Source: UBA8522 sp035528895 (GTDB lineage: Bacteria; Acidobacteriota; Aminicenantia; Aminicenantales; UBA8522). From it: DNA of 15,582 nt. The position numbers were made by a program, and so were the translations under genes. The notes beneath the pieces are model-generated. The model saw only the letters and a list, made by a program, of their open reading frames with translations. It was not told the DNA's origin and ran no database searches. The stretch lies in NCBI GenBank assembly GCA_035528895.1, contig DATKXS010000009.1:1-15582 (forward strand), written 5' to 3'. Below, piece by piece: positions 8,390-14,342 of this stretch (the stretch's first letter is position 1; the number at the start of each line of letters is the position of its first letter).

Positions 8390-8464
8390 TTCAGGGGACA
8401 CTTACCCTAATTCGTGGAAAGACTAGCCTTTTCGGGAGATAAAGTGAGTGTCCCCTTAATTTCC
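8390..8464. repeat. ~75-bp imperfect palindromic repeat, copy B (right of higBA)
   Basis: Second copy of the element at 7619-7692, in direct orientation. Arms carry GGGGACAC at 8394-8401 and GTGTCCCC at 8448-8455, and the match extends inward on both sides (AGGGGACACTTACCC against AGGGGACACTCACTT). The centre is CTAGCCTTTTCGG (8423-8435). It begins nine bases upstream of the higBA operator and ends about 95 bases before the next gene, so it separates two divergent transcription units. Confidence 0.8.
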
Positions 8465-8500
8465 CCAAATTTTCTGCGTGCGATTCCAGGACGAATTATC

Positions 8501-8506
8501 TATAAT
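8501..8506 (+). promoter_or_regulatory. Possible −10 box before the transglutaminase gene
   Basis: A perfect TATAAT stands 53 bases before the ATG at 8559. The hexamer 17 bp upstream (GTGCGA) is a poor −35, and there is no TG extension, so this is a weak prediction based on one box. Confidence 0.3.
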
Positions 8507-8558
8507 CATTAATAGCATCGGGATATTATAAGAATTGGAAGGACAAAAGGAGGCTATC

Positions 8559-10193
8559 ATGAAAAAACTCAGTCTTTGCTTCTGCTTCATCCTGATCTTC
8601 GCGGCCCTCTCCTGGGCAAAGGTCGGCGATGTTCTGAAAGTGATCAAGACTCCGGGTCCGTGCCCGACCGGGCTGGCCTTTGACGGAAAACACCTCTGGC
8701 TGGCCGACAATTTCACCGACAAGATCTACAAAATCGATCCCGAATCCGGCAGCGTCCTCTCGAGCTTCGATTCCCCCGGGCATCACCCCGAGGGACTGGC
8801 CTGGGACGGGAACTTTCTCTGGCACATCGATTCCGGGGAGAAGCTGATGTACAAACTCGACCCGGATACGGGAAGGGCAGTCTTTATCCTCGAATCCAAC
8901 AGCCCCAACCCCCGCGACCTGGCCTGGGACGGCGAATACATCTGGATTGCCGACTTCCGGAGCGACACGCTGCTCAAGGTCTCGACCGTGGACGGGATGA
9001 TGGTCCAGACTTTCGCTTCGCCGGCAGCAGAACCCGCGGGCCTGGCCTTTGACGGAAAATACCTCTGGGTCGCGGACCGGGGGGAAGACCGGATCTACCT
9101 CGTCAATCCTTCCGACGGGCTCTGTCTTTCTTCCCTGCGGTCTTACGGCCCTTTTCCCTACGGGCTGGCCTGGGGAGGCGATGCCCTCTGGAATGTGGAT
9201 TACGAAAATGACGAGATTTACAAGGTCAAAATATTCGACTCCGATATCATGACCAAGTGGGAGGAGAAACAGCTCTCGCTCCAGTTCGTCAAAGAATTCC
9301 GAAATTACGGCCCAGGGACGGTCGATACTCTGGATGTCTACCTGCCGATACCCGAGAATCGGGATAGCCAGGCCCTTCTCGGCCCGGTCGAGTTTGACCC
9401 CAAGCCGAACGAGATGATCGAAGACAGCTGGGGGCAGAAGATCGCCCATTTCGCGTATCAGGATCTCAAGGGATATTCGATCGTTAGGCCGGGCTGGAAA
9501 GTGGACGCCAAGATTTGCGCGGTCGAGTATTTCATCTATCCCGACAAAGTCGGCACCCTGGACGACATCCCTCCGGATATCAAGCAAAAGTTCACCCAGG
9601 ACGGCGATAAATACCGCCTGAACGATCCTTACATTAGGGAACTCGCCCGGGAGATCGCCGGCGAGGAGAAAAATCCGTACTGGATTGTCCGGCGTATCTA
9701 TGAATACCTGGCGGATCACCTGAGTTACAACCTTAAGCCTGTGGGGGGCTGGAACCCCGCTCCAACGGTTCTCAGAAGAGGGACGTCTTCCTGTTCTGAG
9801 TATTCGTATTCGATGATCGCCCTCTGCCGCTCCCTGGGGGTTCCCATCCGCTACGTCGGGGCCGTCAGCCTGCGGGGCGACGACGCCAGCTTCGATGATG
9901 TCTTCCATCGCTGGACGGAGGTCTACCTGCCGCCCTACGGCTGGATCCCTTTCGACGTCAACAAGGGCGATCGGGGGGAGGGGGCTCTTCCCGGAGATAA
10001 AGTCCTGGGCATCGGAAACGTCGCCGCCCGCTACATCATTACGACAGAGAACGGGGGCGGGGACAAATACCTGTGGTTCGGCTACAACTACGGCTTCCAC
10101 TGGACTTCCGAAGGCAAATGCCGCGTTCAGGAGGAGAGCTACGGGCTCTGGTCACCCCTCGGCGAGAAGAAATATCACAAGCCCTTGAAATAA
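8559..10193 (+). CDS. Exported β-propeller/transglutaminase-like protein
   Basis: 544 residues. The ATG at 8559 is set by AAGGAGG (8547-8553) five bases upstream and by the Sec signal peptide it creates (MKKLSLCFCFILIFAALSWA, cleavage likely after residue 20). Five repeats built on GLAFDGKxLWLAD occur at residues 38, 79, 120, 161 and 202, an exact 41-residue period, as in NHL/YncE-type propellers. A β-rich linker (~226-370) follows. The last part (~375-475) is a transglutaminase-like domain (PF01841 type): Cys412 in SSCSEYS, His450 in FHRWTEVYLP, Asp466 in PFDVNKGD, so the triad is complete. Such domains act as transglutaminases or, in bacteria, often as cysteine peptidases or amidases. The protein probably works in the periplasm or outside the cell; its substrate cannot be told. 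No operon partner is evident. Confidence 0.88.
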   Translation: MKKLSLCFCFILIFAALSWAKVGDVLKVIKTPGPCPTGLAFDGKHLWLADNFTDKIYKIDPESGSVLSSFDSPGHHPEGLAWDGNFLWHIDSGEKLMYKLDPDTGRAVFILESNSPNPRDLAWDGEYIWIADFRSDTLLKVSTVDGMMVQTFASPAAEPAGLAFDGKYLWVADRGEDRIYLVNPSDGLCLSSLRSYGPFPYGLAWGGDALWNVDYENDEIYKVKIFDSDIMTKWEEKQLSLQFVKEFRNYGPGTVDTLDVYLPIPENRDSQALLGPVEFDPKPNEMIEDSWGQKIAHFAYQDLKGYSIVRPGWKVDAKICAVEYFIYPDKVGTLDDIPPDIKQKFTQDGDKYRLNDPYIRELAREIAGEEKNPYWIVRRIYEYLADHLSYNLKPVGGWNPAPTVLRRGTSSCSEYSYSMIALCRSLGVPIRYVGAVSLRGDDASFDDVFHRWTEVYLPPYGWIPFDVNKGDRGEGALPGDKVLGIGNVAARYIITTENGGGDKYLWFGYNYGFHWTSEGKCRVQEESYGLWSPLGEKKYHKPLK

Positions 10194-10370
10194 ACGTGGA
10201 GATTTCGGCGAAATTGCGCTGACGCAAGGTCAGAATTAGGAGGTCACAAATAATAGAAATCATGGTGACGCAATGCCTTTGGCCGACTCCAGAAATCGAG
10301 GAGAAACCGGGATGAGGATCGAAGAAATATCCATTTCCGAATTCACGGCTCAGCCAATGAAGGCCAAAAA

Positions 10371-10392
10371 CGGGAAAATGATGGACTGTCCC
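10371..10392. repeat. Possible degenerate arm of a palindromic repeat
   Basis: GGAAAATGATGGACTGTCCC resembles the right arm of the element at 14144-14220 (GGAAATTGGTATCCTGTTCCC), about 15 of 21 positions. No matching left arm is visible, so it is at best a remnant. Confidence 0.25.
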
Positions 10393-10420
10393 CAATATTT
10401 CACCCATCCCGACAGAGTTG

Positions 10421-10450
10421 TTGACAGACGGGAAAGGGCGATGCTATATT
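10421..10450 (+). promoter_or_regulatory. Strong σ70-type promoter for the membrane-protein gene
   Basis: A perfect TTGACA (10421-10426) is followed after 18 bp by TATATT (10445-10450). Transcription would start near 10457, giving a leader of about 50 bases to the ATG at 10507. Confidence 0.65.
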
Positions 10451-10506
10451 CTGGCCGATTGACGTAGTCTCTTTTTCGCAATCGTTCTTGGTTTTACCGC
10501 GAAGCT

Positions 10507-11586
10507 ATGAGAAAAGAACGGCTATTCGTCCGCAATTTTGAGGCGGGGGCACACCTCGAGACTTTCCTGGTCGCGGCCGTCGCTTCCATCCTCATCATCC
10601 GCCTTTTTCTCAAGGTGACCGGCTATCCCAAACTCGGAGGAGTCGGTCTCCATATTGCTCATGTCCTCTGGGGCGGGCTGCTGATGGCCGCGGCGATTCT
10701 CATGTTGCTCCTTTTCCTGGGAAAATCCAGGGAACGGGTGGCGGTCGTGGCCGGCGGCGTCGGGTTCGGCTATTTTATCGATGAGGTCGGGAAGTTCCTC
10801 ACCAATGACAATGATTATTTTTTCAGGCCTTCTGTCGCGGTCATGTATGTCGTTTTCATCTTGATCGTCGTCTCCGTCCGCTCTATCCAGGCGGCCGGCT
10901 TTCGCACCGACCTGGAATACTTGATGAACGCCGTCCGTGAACTGGAAGAAATTGCCTGGCGCAATATCGATGAAGAGGAGAAGAGAAAAATTCAATTTTA
11001 TTTGAGTCGAAGCCCGTCCGGCCATCCTTTGGTCGCTCCCTTGAAAGAAGTCATAAACAAGGTGGAAGTCTCTCAGGCGAGGCCGCCGGGACCGACCAAA
11101 AGGCTGAAAGCCGCGCTCCACGTCGCCTACCGGAAAATTGCTTCCTCCAGCTGGTTTCATCACGCCATCGTCATCTTTTTTCTTTTCCAGCTGGCCGTCA
11201 ACCTGGCTTACATCATCGTGCTGGTGTTTTTCAAAGGGCTGGGATGGAAGAATATCCTGAGCGTTGGGGTATTCGACCGGGTCGCATCGAACCTGGAAAC
11301 CCTGACCTTTGTCGACTGGGCGGAGCTGGCCTCGTCCGTGATATCAGCCGCTTTTGTTTTCCTGGGTATCCTTTTTCTTCCCCGGAACCGGCTCCTGGCG
11401 CTGGGGATGTTTGAGCGGGCCGTCCTGGTTTCCATCTTTCTGACGCAGGTTTTCGTTTTCTATAAAGAACAGTTCGGAGCGCTTCTCGGGTTGATTATCA
11501 ACCTGCTCATCCTGGCGGCGCTCCGGTTCATGATAGAGAAAGAGCAGTTCGCTGTCATTTCCTTAGTCCGCGGGCGAGGTGATTGA
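10507..11586 (+). CDS. Multi-pass membrane protein of unknown function
   Basis: 359 residues; I do not recognise a named family with a known function. Hydrophobic segments near residues 18-36, 48-71, 78-92, 108-126, 219-241, 267-290, 301-317 and 322-341 suggest seven or eight membrane helices. They split into two bundles around a charged, probably soluble stretch (~127-215). The most striking motif is FIDEVGKFLTNDNDYFFR at residues 90-107, at the end of the third segment; acidic and Asn residues beside a membrane segment could bind a cation or line a pore. I have an impression of similar motifs in uncharacterised bacterial membrane proteins. The ATG has no good Shine-Dalgarno, but an in-frame stop at 10465-10467 limits the start. 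The promoter 57 bases upstream suits this start. Confidence 0.8.
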   Translation: MRKERLFVRNFEAGAHLETFLVAAVASILIIRLFLKVTGYPKLGGVGLHIAHVLWGGLLMAAAILMLLLFLGKSRERVAVVAGGVGFGYFIDEVGKFLTNDNDYFFRPSVAVMYVVFILIVVSVRSIQAAGFRTDLEYLMNAVRELEEIAWRNIDEEEKRKIQFYLSRSPSGHPLVAPLKEVINKVEVSQARPPGPTKRLKAALHVAYRKIASSSWFHHAIVIFFLFQLAVNLAYIIVLVFFKGLGWKNILSVGVFDRVASNLETLTFVDWAELASSVISAAFVFLGILFLPRNRLLALGMFERAVLVSIFLTQVFVFYKEQFGALLGLIINLLILAALRFMIEKEQFAVISLVRGRGD

Positions 11587-11587
11587 G

Positions 11588-11692
11588 ATGAAATACCTGA
11601 AAACGTTCGAGAAAGCGATCATCTGGGCGCTTCGACTAAAGAAAATCAAAAAGCCACAGCCGTTTGTCTTAAGAGTGGAAGGCCGGCTTTGA
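11588..11692 (+). CDS. Possible 34-residue cationic peptide
   Basis: An ATG one base after the upstream stop codon (TGA at 11584-11586) is preceded by GAGGTG (11576-11581) at good spacing. It opens a 34-codon frame: MKYLKTFEKAIIWALRLKKI, then a basic tail ending in TGA at 11690-11692. The FEKAIIWAL helix followed by lysines could be a membrane-associated peptide. It could also be the stump of a small membrane protein gene that lost its 3' part, or chance. The stop lies in the loop of a GCCGGC/GCCGGC hairpin. Confidence 0.35.
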   Translation: MKYLKTFEKAIIWALRLKKIKKPQPFVLRVEGRL

Positions 11693-11698
11693 GCCGGC
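11682..11698. other. GC-rich hairpin GCCGGC-TTTGA-GCCGGC
   Basis: A 6-bp perfect stem with a 5-base loop just upstream of the SatD-like promoter. It is followed on the plus strand by an A-tract (CAAAAAAGA), not T, so it does not fit an intrinsic terminator in either direction, though it may still slow read-through from the membrane-protein gene. Confidence 0.4.
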
Positions 11699-11711
11699 AC
11701 TCAAAAAAGAC

Positions 11712-11739
11712 TTGACATATAAGCCCCTAACCTTATAAT
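11712..11739 (+). promoter_or_regulatory. Consensus promoter of the SatD-like gene
   Basis: TTGACA (11712-11717) and TATAAT (11734-11739), both perfect, with a 16-bp spacer. The expected start near 11746 gives a leader of about 20 bases. The spacer is one base short of optimum, which suits a promoter meant to be controlled, and operator 1 lies between and over the boxes. Confidence 0.8.
11718..11737. promoter_or_regulatory. Operator 1: TATAAG-N8-CTTATA
   Basis: Perfect inverted repeat filling the −35/−10 spacer and covering the first four bases of the −10 box. Binding here would block polymerase. It is the first of three sites with the same half-sites and the same 8-bp spacing. Confidence 0.7.
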
Positions 11740-11745
11740 ATAGCA

Positions 11746-11767
11746 TTATAAGATTCGAGGCTTATAA
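11746..11767. promoter_or_regulatory. Operator 2: TTATAAG-N8-CTTATAA
   Basis: Perfect inverted repeat running from the predicted transcription start to the first base of the start codon, 29 bp (about three helix turns) downstream of operator 1. The Shine-Dalgarno GAGG (11757-11760) lies in its spacer. Confidence 0.7.
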
Positions 11768-12438
11768 TGAGCCAGGCAAAAATATACGGGGTCCTTACGG
11801 GAGATCTCGTTAAGTCAAAGGCATTTGAACCGCACCGGGACCGGGTGCTGGGCGCGTTGAAGAGCGCTTTTGAAGCCGCGGAATCGTTCAAGCAGAAGCC
11901 GAGCGAATTCATTCGCTTTTCGCGCATTTTCCGGGGGGACTCTTTCCAAGCCGTCGTATCCGACCCGGTCGACACCTTGAAGATCGCTCTTTTCCTTCGA
12001 GCCGAGCTCATGATGATCAAGATACCGGAGACCCAGCCCGACGCCCGCATCGGCCTGGGGATCGGGACGATCGAATCCCTGAACAAGGCCAAGATCGAAG
12101 AGAGCGACGGCGAGGCCTTCCGCTATTCCGGCAAGGCTCTAGACGGGCTGATAAAATACCGGCGGCTTTCGCTCGTTTCCGCTTGGAAGGATTGGAATAG
12201 ACAATTCGAGCCCATGGGCTCATCCCTGGATGCCATCATCCAGCGATGGACTCCCGAGCAGGCCGAGGCCATGTCCTTCATGCTTCAGGGTCGAACGCAA
12301 CAAGAAATCGCCCGAATCCTCAGGATCAAGCAGCCGGCCGTCCAGCAAAGGCTTCTGACAGCCGGCCATTTTGCGATCAGGGCCGCGCTCTTGTTTTTTG
12401 AATCCAGGACCTATCAATATAAGTCCATAGCCTTGTAA
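11767..12438 (+). CDS. SatD-like protein with C-terminal helix-turn-helix
   Basis: 223 residues; ATG preceded by GAGG six bases upstream. The opening IYGVLTGDLVKSKAF, RIFRGDSFQAVV (57-58 = GD), ARIGLGIGTIESL and SDGEAFRYSGKALDGL match the SatD family as I know it. Residues 162-200 form a HTH (TPEQAEAM…GRTQQEIARILRIKQPAVQQRL), like the C-terminal HTH of that family. SatD is named after the acid-tolerance/secretion (sat) locus of Streptococcus mutans; its molecular role is poorly defined. The order of N-terminal blocks is reminiscent of class III nucleotide cyclases (D13, G57-D58, the R94-G100 strand), which may point to a ligand- or nucleotide-sensing domain. The operators at its promoter and before the exporter suggest an autoregulated repressor. 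Family call fairly firm; function inferred. Confidence 0.8.
   Translation: MSQAKIYGVLTGDLVKSKAFEPHRDRVLGALKSAFEAAESFKQKPSEFIRFSRIFRGDSFQAVVSDPVDTLKIALFLRAELMMIKIPETQPDARIGLGIGTIESLNKAKIEESDGEAFRYSGKALDGLIKYRRLSLVSAWKDWNRQFEPMGSSLDAIIQRWTPEQAEAMSFMLQGRTQQEIARILRIKQPAVQQRLLTAGHFAIRAALLFFESRTYQYKSIAL
12418..12437. promoter_or_regulatory. Operator 3: TATAAG-N8-CTTGTA, before the ABC exporter
   Basis: Same half-sites and spacing as operators 1 and 2 with one changed base. It lies exactly 700 bp downstream of operator 1, overlapping the stop codon of the SatD-like gene and 36 bases before the ATPase start. The identity with the first promoter extends to 19 of 23 bases (ATATAAG…CCTTGTAAT), including a −10-like TGTAAT (12434-12439), but the −35 position is poor (TATCAA). 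Confidence 0.55.
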
Positions 12439-12473
12439 TTTGAGATGAGCCAAATACTGCGAGGAGAGTTCCC

Positions 12474-13385
12474 GTGAATGTCGTGGTGCTCGAAAACCTG
12501 CGCAAGTCCTACGGCGACCTCCGGGCCGTGGACGGGGTCTCGTTCGAAGTCCGCCGCGGGGAGATCTTCGGGATGGTCGGCCCTAACGGGGCGGGTAAGA
12601 CGACGACGATCGAATGCCTGGAGGGACTGCGCCAGCCCAGCGAAGGCAGCGCCCGCGTCCTCGACCTCGACCCGCAGCACGACGGCTACGAATTACGCGA
12701 GAGAATCGGCGTCCAGCTCCAGCAGAGCGCGCTCCCGGACCGCCTCAAGGTGCGGGAGGTCCTGGACCTCTTCGCCGCGTTCTACCGGCGGCCGGTGGAC
12801 TGGCGCCCGATCCTCGACGAGCTCGGCCTCGCCGAGAAGGCCGGCGCCCCCTTCGCCAAGCTTTCGGGAGGACAGAAACAGCGGCTCTTCATCGCCCTGG
12901 CCCTCATCAATGACCCCGAAATCGTCTTCCTGGACGAGCTCACCACCGGTCTCGACCCCCAGGCCCGCCTGGCGATGTGGGACCTGGTCAAGCGCATCCG
13001 CGACCGGGGCAAGACGGTCTTCCTGACGACCCATTACATGGAGGAAGCGGAGGAGCTGTGCGACCGGGTGGCCGTCATGGACCGCGGCCGCATCGTCGCC
13101 CTCGACACGCCCCGGAACCTTGTGGCCTCGCTCGAGGCGGAGAACCGGGTCGTTTTCAGCGTAGACGGCCCGCTCGACCTGGCCCCGTTCCGGGCTATCC
13201 CGGGCGTCTCGATCGTCGAACAGACCGGCGGCCGGGTCATCATCTTCGGCCGCGATGACGAGCTCGTCGTCCGGGTCGTCATGGCCCTGGCGGCGGCGAA
13301 AGTCCGCTTCCGCGACCTGCGGACCGAGCAGCCGAGCCTCGAGGACGTCTTCCTTTCCCTGACCGGGAAGGAAATGAGGGATTAG
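12474..13385 (+). CDS. ABC-2 exporter ATP-binding protein (DrrA-like)
   Basis: 303 residues from a GTG with GAGGAG (12461-12466) seven bases upstream. All ATPase motifs are intact: Walker A GPNGAGKT (36-43), Q-loop near Q81, signature LSGGQ (130-134), Walker B IVFLDE (150-155), D-loop GLDP, and H-loop His187 in TTHYMEEAEE. The C-terminal ~90 residues form the extra domain found in DrrA/CcmA-type exporter subunits. It works as a dimer at the inner face of the membrane, driving the permease encoded eight bases downstream. Substrates of such pairs include drugs, lipids, antimicrobial peptides and polysaccharides; nothing here tells which. It follows the SatD-like gene after 35 bases and is probably in the same transcription unit. 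Confidence 0.95.
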   Translation: MNVVVLENLRKSYGDLRAVDGVSFEVRRGEIFGMVGPNGAGKTTTIECLEGLRQPSEGSARVLDLDPQHDGYELRERIGVQLQQSALPDRLKVREVLDLFAAFYRRPVDWRPILDELGLAEKAGAPFAKLSGGQKQRLFIALALINDPEIVFLDELTTGLDPQARLAMWDLVKRIRDRGKTVFLTTHYMEEAEELCDRVAVMDRGRIVALDTPRNLVASLEAENRVVFSVDGPLDLAPFRAIPGVSIVEQTGGRVIIFGRDDELVVRVVMALAAAKVRFRDLRTEQPSLEDVFLSLTGKEMRD

Positions 13386-13393
13386 GAGGGACC

Positions 13394-14137
13394 ATGCGCG
13401 GGCTCTGGAAGCTCATCCTGGTCGAGATAAAGCTCTATCTCCGCGAGCCCGCGGCCACCTTCTTCACGATCGTCTTCGCCCCTATGCTTCTCCTTCTCTT
13501 CGGGACGATCTATGGAAACGAGCCGAACCCGTTTTTCGGCGGCCGGGGCATGGTCGATGTGTCCGTCCCGTCGTATATCGCCATCATCATCGTTTCGGTC
13601 GGGTTCATGGGGATCCCGATCGCGACCGCGGCCAACCGCGAAGCCGGCGTCCTGCGGCGTTTTCGGACGACGCCGCTCCGGCCGGCGGCCTACATCGTCT
13701 CGAACATCGCCTCCTACTACCTCATGACGGCGGTTGGCGTCATCGCCCTGGTCGCCGTGGGCAAGGGCGTCTACGGGATGAAGTTTGAGGGGAACATCCT
13801 GTCGGCCTGGGCGGGATTCACCTTGGGAAGTTTGGCCTTCTTCGCCCTGGGCTATCTTGTCGCCGGGATCGCGCCCACGGCGCGCGTCGCCCAGGCCATC
13901 GGCATGGTCGCCGCCTTTCCGATGATGTTCCTGAGCGGCTCGGCTATTCCCCTGGAGGTGCTGCCCCAGTCCGTGCGGAGCGTCTCCCGCTTTATCCCCC
14001 TGACCCATGTCGTGACCTTGATGCGGGGGTTGTGGGCGGGGGAGAGCTGGGGAAAACATCTGACCGAGGCGGCCGTCCTCGGCGGTGTCCTCCTTGTCGG
14101 CATGCTTCTCTCTGCGCGTTTCTTCCGCTGGGAATAA
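13394..14137 (+). CDS. ABC-2 type permease
   Basis: 247 residues; the AGGAGGG site (13384-13390) overlaps the ATPase stop codon and lies three bases before the ATG, so translation is likely coupled. About six membrane helices: near 20-38 (FFTIVFAPMLLLLFG), 56-78, 101-123, 134-160, 165-185 and 222-242. The conserved cytoplasmic block REAGVLRRFRTTPLRPAAYI and FLSGSAIPLEVLP are characteristic of ABC-2 (DrrB-like) permeases. It should pair with the preceding ATPase as a homodimer to form an exporter. Length is normal and the gene looks complete. Confidence 0.93.
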   Translation: MRGLWKLILVEIKLYLREPAATFFTIVFAPMLLLLFGTIYGNEPNPFFGGRGMVDVSVPSYIAIIIVSVGFMGIPIATAANREAGVLRRFRTTPLRPAAYIVSNIASYYLMTAVGVIALVAVGKGVYGMKFEGNILSAWAGFTLGSLAFFALGYLVAGIAPTARVAQAIGMVAAFPMMFLSGSAIPLEVLPQSVRSVSRFIPLTHVVTLMRGLWAGESWGKHLTEAAVLGGVLLVGMLLSARFFRWE

Positions 14138-14143
14138 TAAAAT

Positions 14144-14220
14144 GGGGACGGCATATCATTTCCCAATTTTCTAGCCTTCGGCCCCCCATCGGAAAATTCG
14201 GAAATTGGTATCCTGTTCCC
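14144..14220. repeat. Palindromic repeat C, 77 bp, after the exporter genes
   Basis: Arms of 28 and 29 bases (14144-14171 and 14192-14220) form an imperfect inverted repeat: GGGGACGGCATATCATTTCC pairs with GGAAATTGGTATCCTGTTCCC. The centre is CTAGCCTTCGG (14171-14181), nearly that of repeats A and B (TAGCCT…TTCGG). It starts six bases after the permease stop and may serve as a 3' hairpin for that operon. REP/BIME-like by shape. Confidence 0.65.
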
Positions 14221-14260
14221 AAATTGTCTTCTGAACCTTTCGGACCTGTATTGCGTCATA

Positions 14261-14285
14261 TATAATGATAAGAGGCGAACTTATC
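14261..14285. promoter_or_regulatory. TATAAT box followed by GATAAG-N7-CTTATC palindrome
   Basis: TATAAT (14261-14266) directly abuts a perfect inverted repeat (14267-14285) that would cover the transcription start of the S41 remnant gene. No good −35 is visible. The half-sites resemble the SatD-like operators but differ in the outer base and in spacing. Confidence 0.35.
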
Positions 14286-14296
14286 TCCCGGGGGAC

Positions 14297-14311
14297 GGAG
14301 AATCGTTCTCC
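14297..14311. other. GGAGAA-TCG-TTCTCC inverted repeat in the leader
   Basis: A perfect 6-bp inverted repeat with a 3-base centre, 31 bases before the ATG at 14343. It could be a leader hairpin or a dimer binding site; context does not decide. Confidence 0.35.
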
Positions 14312-14342
14312 CAGCGTGATGATCTCGGAAAGTGGAGGACAA

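Larger units (their letters stand above)
10194..10506. other. 313-bp gap without a convincing gene
   Basis: It holds the promoter at 10421-10450 and a degenerate repeat arm at 10371-10392. Short frames such as ATG 10262-TGA 10315 and ATG 10312-TAG 10467 have no recognisable protein features. A 5-bp stem (CTGAC-GCAAG-GTCAG, 10218-10232) is too weak to call a terminator. Nothing else stands out. Confidence 0.6.

Noticed and set aside
8535..8537. TTG as the start of the transglutaminase-like protein
   Set aside because: It lies upstream of the AAGGAGG site and would put eight charged residues before the signal peptide.
8526..10100. Minus-strand frame of over 500 codons opposite the transglutaminase gene
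   Set aside because: The plus strand has a signal peptide, repeats and a catalytic triad; the antisense product shows only mirrored repeats.
10312..10467. 51-codon frame in the gap before the membrane-protein gene
   Set aside because: No recognisable features, and it runs through the strong promoter at 10421-10450.
11682..11698. Intrinsic terminator
   Set aside because: The stem is followed by an A-tract rather than a T-tract on the plus strand, and by no T-tract on the minus strand.
14265..14267. Upstream ATG as the start of the S41 remnant
   Set aside because: It lies in the TATAAT/palindrome region without an SD; the ATG at 14343 has GGAGG and opens a signal sequence.
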